A DNA stretch of 64,000 nt from [Pasteurella] aerogenes (GTDB lineage: Bacteria > Pseudomonadota > Gammaproteobacteria > Enterobacterales > Pasteurellaceae), in assembly GCA_900637275.1 (NCBI GenBank), contig LR134362.1, forward strand, positions 434,001 to 498,000. Direction: 5' to 3'. Of the stretch, positions 59,787 to 64,000 are shown piece by piece. Below the pieces are notes generated by a model that saw nothing but the letters and a program-made list of their open reading frames with translations, made no database searches and had not been told where the DNA came from. Position numbers and translations under genes: made by a program. The stretch's first letter is position 1. Each line of letters starts with the position of its first letter.

Positions 59787-59908
59787 TTTCAACTCACTTG
59801 AGTTTATTTTAACGTTGAGCTAATTGAGAATGATAAGCCACAACTCTTTTTTGTGGCGAACTATAGCATAATTCCGACACAATTTAAACCCTATTAATCA
59901 GGTAAGAA

Positions 59909-60691
59909 TTAGGCGAGAAAACGCGTAATAGCTTTGATCACCAATTCTGGCTTATCGGCGTGGATCCAATGCCCGCTGCCATTGATAGTAAATGAAGTTG
60001 CTTTAGGAAATTGCGCCAAAATGGTTTGCGTATATTCTGGCAAAATATAATCCGACAAGCCACCTTTGATAAATAGCGTTGGTTTGTCAAAAAAACAAGG
60101 CGACCAATCCATTAGGTGCATATAATTGGCTTTAAGTGCGGTCAAATTAAAGCGAAATCGTTGTGGCGCCTCAGCGGCAAAGGATTTGAGCATAAATTGC
60201 TGCACACTTTCTTCGCGAATATGTTGTGCTAAAATTGGTTTTGCCTCTTGGCGCGTATTCACTTGCGCCGCTTTCACCGCAAATAAGCCATTAAACACAC
60301 TATCATGCCCGTGATTACCGTAATTCACGGGTGCAATGTCAATCACCACTAATTTCTCCACCAAATCTGGTCGCAATGATGCTGCACGCATCGCCGTTTT
60401 TCCGCCCATAGAATGCCCAATTAAAATGACTTTTGTTAATTGCAAATGTGTAATTACTTGCAATACATCTTGCGCCATTAGATCATAATTCATTTCATCG
60501 GTATGAAAACTATGACCGTGATTACGTAAATCAAGGCGCAAAATTGGATATTGTTCCGAAAATGCACGCGCAATAATACCCAGATTGTTCATATCGCCAA
60601 ATAAACCGTGGATAAAAACCAATGTTGGTTTGGTAGTGTCTTGTTTTAATTGGTGAAATTGAAAATTAAGTAAATTTTGTTGTAACATCAT
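59909..60691 (-). CDS. ybfF: YbfF family esterase (alpha/beta hydrolase)
   Basis: Acyl-CoA/ester hydrolase of about 260 residues. The oxyanion region is FIHGLFGDMNNLGIIAR, the nucleophile elbow is GHSMGGKTAMRAA (Ser near residue 95), and the catalytic His is in NGSGHWIHADKPE. No signal peptide. Two adjacent ATG codons compete as the start and neither has a strong ribosome site; a longer frame runs 20 codons upstream. Divergent from seqA, as in E. coli. Confidence 0.92.
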   Translation of the reverse strand: MMLQQNLLNFQFHQLKQDTTKPTLVFIHGLFGDMNNLGIIARAFSEQYPILRLDLRNHGHSFHTDEMNYDLMAQDVLQVITHLQLTKVILIGHSMGGKTAMRAASLRPDLVEKLVVIDIAPVNYGNHGHDSVFNGLFAVKAAQVNTRQEAKPILAQHIREESVQQFMLKSFAAEAPQRFRFNLTALKANYMHLMDWSPCFFDKPTLFIKGGLSDYILPEYTQTILAQFPKATSFTINGSGHWIHADKPELVIKAITRFLA

Positions 60692-60768
60692 TTTTGCATA
60701 GAGAATTTGTGAATAAATCGTTATAATGTTGCAAAAATCCAAAGAGATCAAGTAAGTGGAGAGAAAAA

Positions 60769-61410
60769 ATGAAAATTATTGAAGTGGATGAAGAGCTTTA
60801 TCAATATATTGCCAGCCAAACGCAATCTATTGGCGAAAGTGCCTCTGATATTTTAAGACGTTTGCTCCATTTTTCGTCCAAAAGTGCGGTCAAAATTGAC
60901 GACAAATTGATGGCAGCGGAAACACCGGTGGAATTAACGCCAATTGAGCCGGCGACCATTCATCATTCCGTCAGCAATGAAAAAGTGGAAGCACCGGAAA
61001 TTGCGCCGGTGGCGATTAAACCAGTGAAAAAACAATCTGACGAATCTATTCAGAAAATTGTTGATCGTGTGCGCCAAGTGCTCCGCTCTGAAGATTTCCA
61101 GCAAGAAAGTAAAGCAGTTGTGCGTTTTTTATCCATTTTAACTGCGTTGTATCGAACCAATCCGGAAAGTTTTGCACAAGCGACAGAGTCGCTCCAAGGG
61201 CGGACGCGGGTTTATTTTGCTCGCGATGAAGGGACATTATTAATGGCAGGTAACCACACCAAACCAAAACAAATTCCAGATACGCCATATTGGGTGATCA
61301 CTAATACTAATAGTGCGCGCAAAATGTTGATGTTGGAAGGCGCGATGCAATCTATGCATTTACCCGATGAGTTAATTGAAGAAATTCGAAGTTATTTTAT
61401 CGCAAATTAG
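60769..61410 (+). CDS. seqA: Replication-initiation negative regulator SeqA
   Basis: Binds hemimethylated GATC sites to block re-initiation at oriC and to organise new DNA. The 213-residue product has the N-terminal oligomerisation helix KIIEVDEELYQYIASQT. A variable Pro/Lys linker (about 40-85) leads to the C-terminal DNA-binding domain with FLSILTALYRTNPESFAQA, GRTRVYFARDE and NSARKMLMLEGAM. The ATG follows GGAGAGAAAA. menE follows after 5 bp. Confidence 0.96.
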   Translation: MKIIEVDEELYQYIASQTQSIGESASDILRRLLHFSSKSAVKIDDKLMAAETPVELTPIEPATIHHSVSNEKVEAPEIAPVAIKPVKKQSDESIQKIVDRVRQVLRSEDFQQESKAVVRFLSILTALYRTNPESFAQATESLQGRTRVYFARDEGTLLMAGNHTKPKQIPDTPYWVITNTNSARKMLMLEGAMQSMHLPDELIEEIRSYFIAN

Positions 61411-61415
61411 ATCTT

Positions 61416-62825
61416 ATGTTTCTTTGGCAACGATACGCAAGTTCTCCAACCTTACAGCATAAAATTGCCTTGCGTGATGAGCAAGGCAATGCCTTTACTT
61501 GGCAACAAATCGCCGATCATATCAATCAACTTGCTTTTTCGCTCCAACAACAAGGCGTATCTTCGCAATCAGGCGTTGCGCTATATTGTAAAAATAGTTT
61601 ACCTGCCTTATTATTGTATTTAGCCACCATCCAGCTGGGCGCGCGAGTGATGGGCGTAAATCCTGCGTTTCCTGTGGATAAAATGCAGCAGTTATGCCAA
61701 CTTTATCAAATTCAATTTTATTATGCACCACAACTTGATAAGCCACGAGATAAAATTTCACAAAATTTGACCGCACTTTTTGTGGATTTCGGCGATAAAT
61801 CTGCCTCGGTCGATCTTTTTGTCACTTGGGATCAAGCGCGACCGGCAACCATGACGCTTACCTCCGGTTCTACGGGGACGCCAAAAGCTGTGGTACATTC
61901 GGTTCAGGCACATTTGGATAATGCGCGTGGGGTGTGTCAATTAATGCAGTTTTCGGCGGAAAATTCTTGGTTACTTTCTCTCCCGTTGTATCATGTTTCC
62001 GGTCAGGGTATTGTGTGGCGCTGGCTCACTGTTGGCGCACAGTTGCATTTGCCACAAAGTGATTTTTATTATTCGGTCACGCAAGCCTCACATATTTCTT
62101 TGGTGCCGACTCAGTTGCAGCGTTTTTTGCATTATTTGCAAGCACAGCAAATTAACCATTTTAAAACTCGACATATTTTGCTAGGTGGATCCAAGATTCC
62201 CCTTAATTTGACGCAGACCTTGGTTCCATTGAAGATCAAAAGTTATTCCGGTTATGGGATGACGGAAATGGCATCCACTGCCTTTGCCAAAGTCAGTGAT
62301 TTACGCCAAGGTGTCGGGCAACCGTTATTAGGGCGAGAGTGGAAAATCGTTAATGATGAAATTTGGTTGCGTGGCGCGGGACTCGCGTTAGGCTATTGGC
62401 AGCAAGGCGATGTGGTATCTTTGCTAAATGAGCAGGGCTGGTTTGCTACTAAAGATAAAGGTTGTTGGCAAGACAATGAATTGCTGGTACTGGGGCGGAT
62501 GGATAATATGTTTATTTCCGGCGGTGAAAATATCCAGCCGGAAGAAGTTGAACAAGTGATTTTAGCCCACGAAAATATCGAACAGGCTTTTGTTTTGCCG
62601 ATGGATGATGCAGAATTTGGGCAACGTCCGGTGGCAATGATAAAATTTAAGGAGCCTTTCTCGCAAAGTGCGGTCAAAAATCTAGCAGATTGGTTGTCTG
62701 GTCGATTAGAGCGGTTTAAACAGCCGGTGAAATATTTTCCATTGAATGTTGAAAATAGTCAGCAAGGAATTAAAATTTCCCGTCATTTATTAAAAAATGA
62801 ATTACATAAATTATTAGGAAAGTAA
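61416..62825 (+). CDS. menE: 2-succinylbenzoate--CoA ligase
   Basis: Adenylate-forming enzyme of menaquinone synthesis; menaquinol feeds the fumarate reductase encoded in this window. The 469-residue product has the AMP motif TLTSGSTGTPKAVVHS (near residue 145), SYSGYGMTEMAST and the hinge LVLGRMDNMFISGGENIQPEEVE. The usual catalytic Lys of the last motif lies in the QGIKISRHLL region. Starts 5 bp after seqA. Other men genes are not in the window. Confidence 0.95.
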   Translation: MFLWQRYASSPTLQHKIALRDEQGNAFTWQQIADHINQLAFSLQQQGVSSQSGVALYCKNSLPALLLYLATIQLGARVMGVNPAFPVDKMQQLCQLYQIQFYYAPQLDKPRDKISQNLTALFVDFGDKSASVDLFVTWDQARPATMTLTSGSTGTPKAVVHSVQAHLDNARGVCQLMQFSAENSWLLSLPLYHVSGQGIVWRWLTVGAQLHLPQSDFYYSVTQASHISLVPTQLQRFLHYLQAQQINHFKTRHILLGGSKIPLNLTQTLVPLKIKSYSGYGMTEMASTAFAKVSDLRQGVGQPLLGREWKIVNDEIWLRGAGLALGYWQQGDVVSLLNEQGWFATKDKGCWQDNELLVLGRMDNMFISGGENIQPEEVEQVILAHENIEQAFVLPMDDAEFGQRPVAMIKFKEPFSQSAVKNLADWLSGRLERFKQPVKYFPLNVENSQQGIKISRHLLKNELHKLLGK

Positions 62826-62826
62826 T

Positions 62827-64000
62827 ATGCGAAAAACTTCTGTGCTAACTCGATTGCTTTTGATTGTCGGTTTGGTTTTTGCCTTTAGCCAAGCAGGCTG
62901 GGCGGAATTGCCGACGGAAAAAGATGTACAAACGCAATTGGATGCGGCAAAAGCGGATGAAAGTAAAAAAGCCGATGTACAAAATTTAGAAGACACCTTG
63001 GCGTTGTTATCCAAAATTGCGACCCAAAAAGAAAGTAACAAAGCGCTAGAAACGGAAATTAACAATGCAGCTAAAGGGATTGCAGAAGAACAGCAGGCGT
63101 TAGACAAGTTGAAAAATGCTGGGGAGCAAGAGGCGCAGAACTTCGCAAATTTATCTTTATCGGAATTACAATCGCAATTAACTCAGACGCAGCAAAGTTT
63201 GCAACAGGCTCAGACGGAATTGACCTCTATTAATGCGCAATTGGTCAATCTTCGTTCATCGCCGGAACGGGCGCAAAATGCATTAAGTACCAATTTGGCG
63301 CGCGGACAGGAAATCGATAAATTATTGTTTGATACAACGATCAGCGCAACGACTAAAACGAAATTGGAAACCGAGCTGGTGTTGCTGGAGTTGCAAAATA
63401 GCTATAATCAAACCTTATTAAAAGGAAATAATGATTTAATTTCGTTGTATTCGTTGCAAATGGAAGATAAAACCTTGCGCCAGCAACAATTGCAAAAAAA
63501 ATTGACCGCACTTCAAGAGACGATCAATGAAAAAAACTTGCAAGAAACACAACAGCAAGCAGAAAAATTAAGTCAATCGCAATCTAATAGTGCAGCGGAT
63601 AATCCGATTTTGAGCGAGCAATCGCGCATTAATTTAATGATTAGCCAAGATTTAGTGAAGCAAACGACGCAACTTAATACACTTTCACAAGATAATTTGC
63701 GTGTTAAAAGCGTATTAGATAATTTGCAACAAACCGAGCGCAATATTAATGAGCAAATTAGCGCGCTGCAAGGCACCTTGGTATTATCCAAAATAATCAA
63801 TAAACAGAAGCAATTATTACCGCAAGATCAGTTTATTAGCGGACTTTCCAAGCAAATTACCGATTTGCGTGTACGTATTTTTGATCTGACGGAATTGCGC
63901 GATCAACTTTATGATACCTCCGCTTATATTGGTGATTTAGAGAAAAAAAATGCCACTCGTTTTTCGGCGGATGAAAAAACACAGTTAAGCACGATCTTGC
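62827..64000 (+). CDS. mscK: MscK/KefA-like mechanosensitive channel, 5' part
   Basis: Large potassium-dependent mechanosensitive channel of the MscS family; only about 391 codons are in the window and the pore domain is beyond it. A signal peptide of about 26 residues (LTRLLLIVGLVFAFSQAGWA) is followed by a long Gln/Leu/Asn-rich periplasmic coiled coil, including LSLSELQSQLTQTQQSLQQA and LRSSPERAQNALS, the latter a recognised MscK-type segment. The ATG follows menE's stop by one base. MscK cannot be told from the related MscM-type YjeP with certainty without the C-terminus. Confidence 0.8.
   Translation, partial: MRKTSVLTRLLLIVGLVFAFSQAGWAELPTEKDVQTQLDAAKADESKKADVQNLEDTLALLSKIATQKESNKALETEINNAAKGIAEEQQALDKLKNAGEQEAQNFANLSLSELQSQLTQTQQSLQQAQTELTSINAQLVNLRSSPERAQNALSTNLARGQEIDKLLFDTTISATTKTKLETELVLLELQNSYNQTLLKGNNDLISLYSLQMEDKTLRQQQLQKKLTALQETINEKNLQETQQQAEKLSQSQSNSAADNPILSEQSRINLMISQDLVKQTTQLNTLSQDNLRVKSVLDNLQQTERNINEQISALQGTLVLSKIINKQKQLLPQDQFISGLSKQITDLRVRIFDLTELRDQLYDTSAYIGDLEKKNATRFSADEKTQLSTIL

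Overview
This window is a stretch of chromosome from a member of the Pasteurellaceae (the Haemophilus / Aggregatibacter / Pasteurella branch). The main evidence is the very frequent 9-mer AAGTGCGGT or its complement, the Hin-type DNA uptake signal: I saw about 50 copies, and several pairs form transcription terminators. The DNA is AT-rich. Gene orders are gammaproteobacterial: nadK-recN/grpE, frdABCD/epmA, sapABCDF, ycjX-ycjF-tyrR, mnmC/fabB, gcvA-rlmM and fldA-fur. I do not name a species. No insertion sequence, CRISPR array, rRNA operon or intact prophage is visible.

Layout. 1-14.4 kb: the start of a tyrosine permease gene, aroA, nadK-recN, grpE, cmoA-gloA-rnt, aspS, a sucrose hydrolase/fructokinase pair, tyrS, a probable Fur-controlled small RNA, sfsA and two tRNAs (Arg, Pro). 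14.5-20.3 kb: folD, a hypB-hypD-hypE hydrogenase maturation operon lacking hypC, cra/fruR and sanA. 20.3-28 kb: fumarate reductase, epmA, an OmpP2-type porin and metX under a six-unit MetJ operator. 28-37.2 kb: the sap operon, ycjX, ycjF and a short-form tyrR. 37.2-50.6 kb: aldA, pdxS-pdxT with divergent pdxR, mnmC, fabB, argD, tldD and uvrD. 50.6-53.5 kb: a three-gene surface glycan cassette set into the conserved backbone. 53.5-64 kb: rlmM, gcvA, the small RNA GcvB, ilvE, pgsA, tRNA-Gly and tRNA-Leu, a scar of an integrated element, fur, fldA, ybfE, ybfF, seqA, menE and the start of an mscK-like gene.

Regulation is unusually readable. Operators for TyrR (before tyrP), MetJ (metX), ArgR (argD), LexA (recN, uvrD), FNR (frd), CRP (porin, aldA) and Fur (small RNA) can be picked out by eye. 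The genes for TyrR, Fur and Cra lie in the same window. Metabolically the window points to a facultative anaerobe with fumarate respiration, menaquinone synthesis, [NiFe]-hydrogenase assembly, vitamin B6 synthesis by the PdxST route, and tight control of aromatic, methionine and arginine metabolism.

The items most worth following up are the Fur-box small RNA between sfsA and tyrS, the unexplained dyad operators at hypB, tldD and tyrS, the missing hypC, the glycan cassette, and the repeat-rich scar beside tRNA-Leu.
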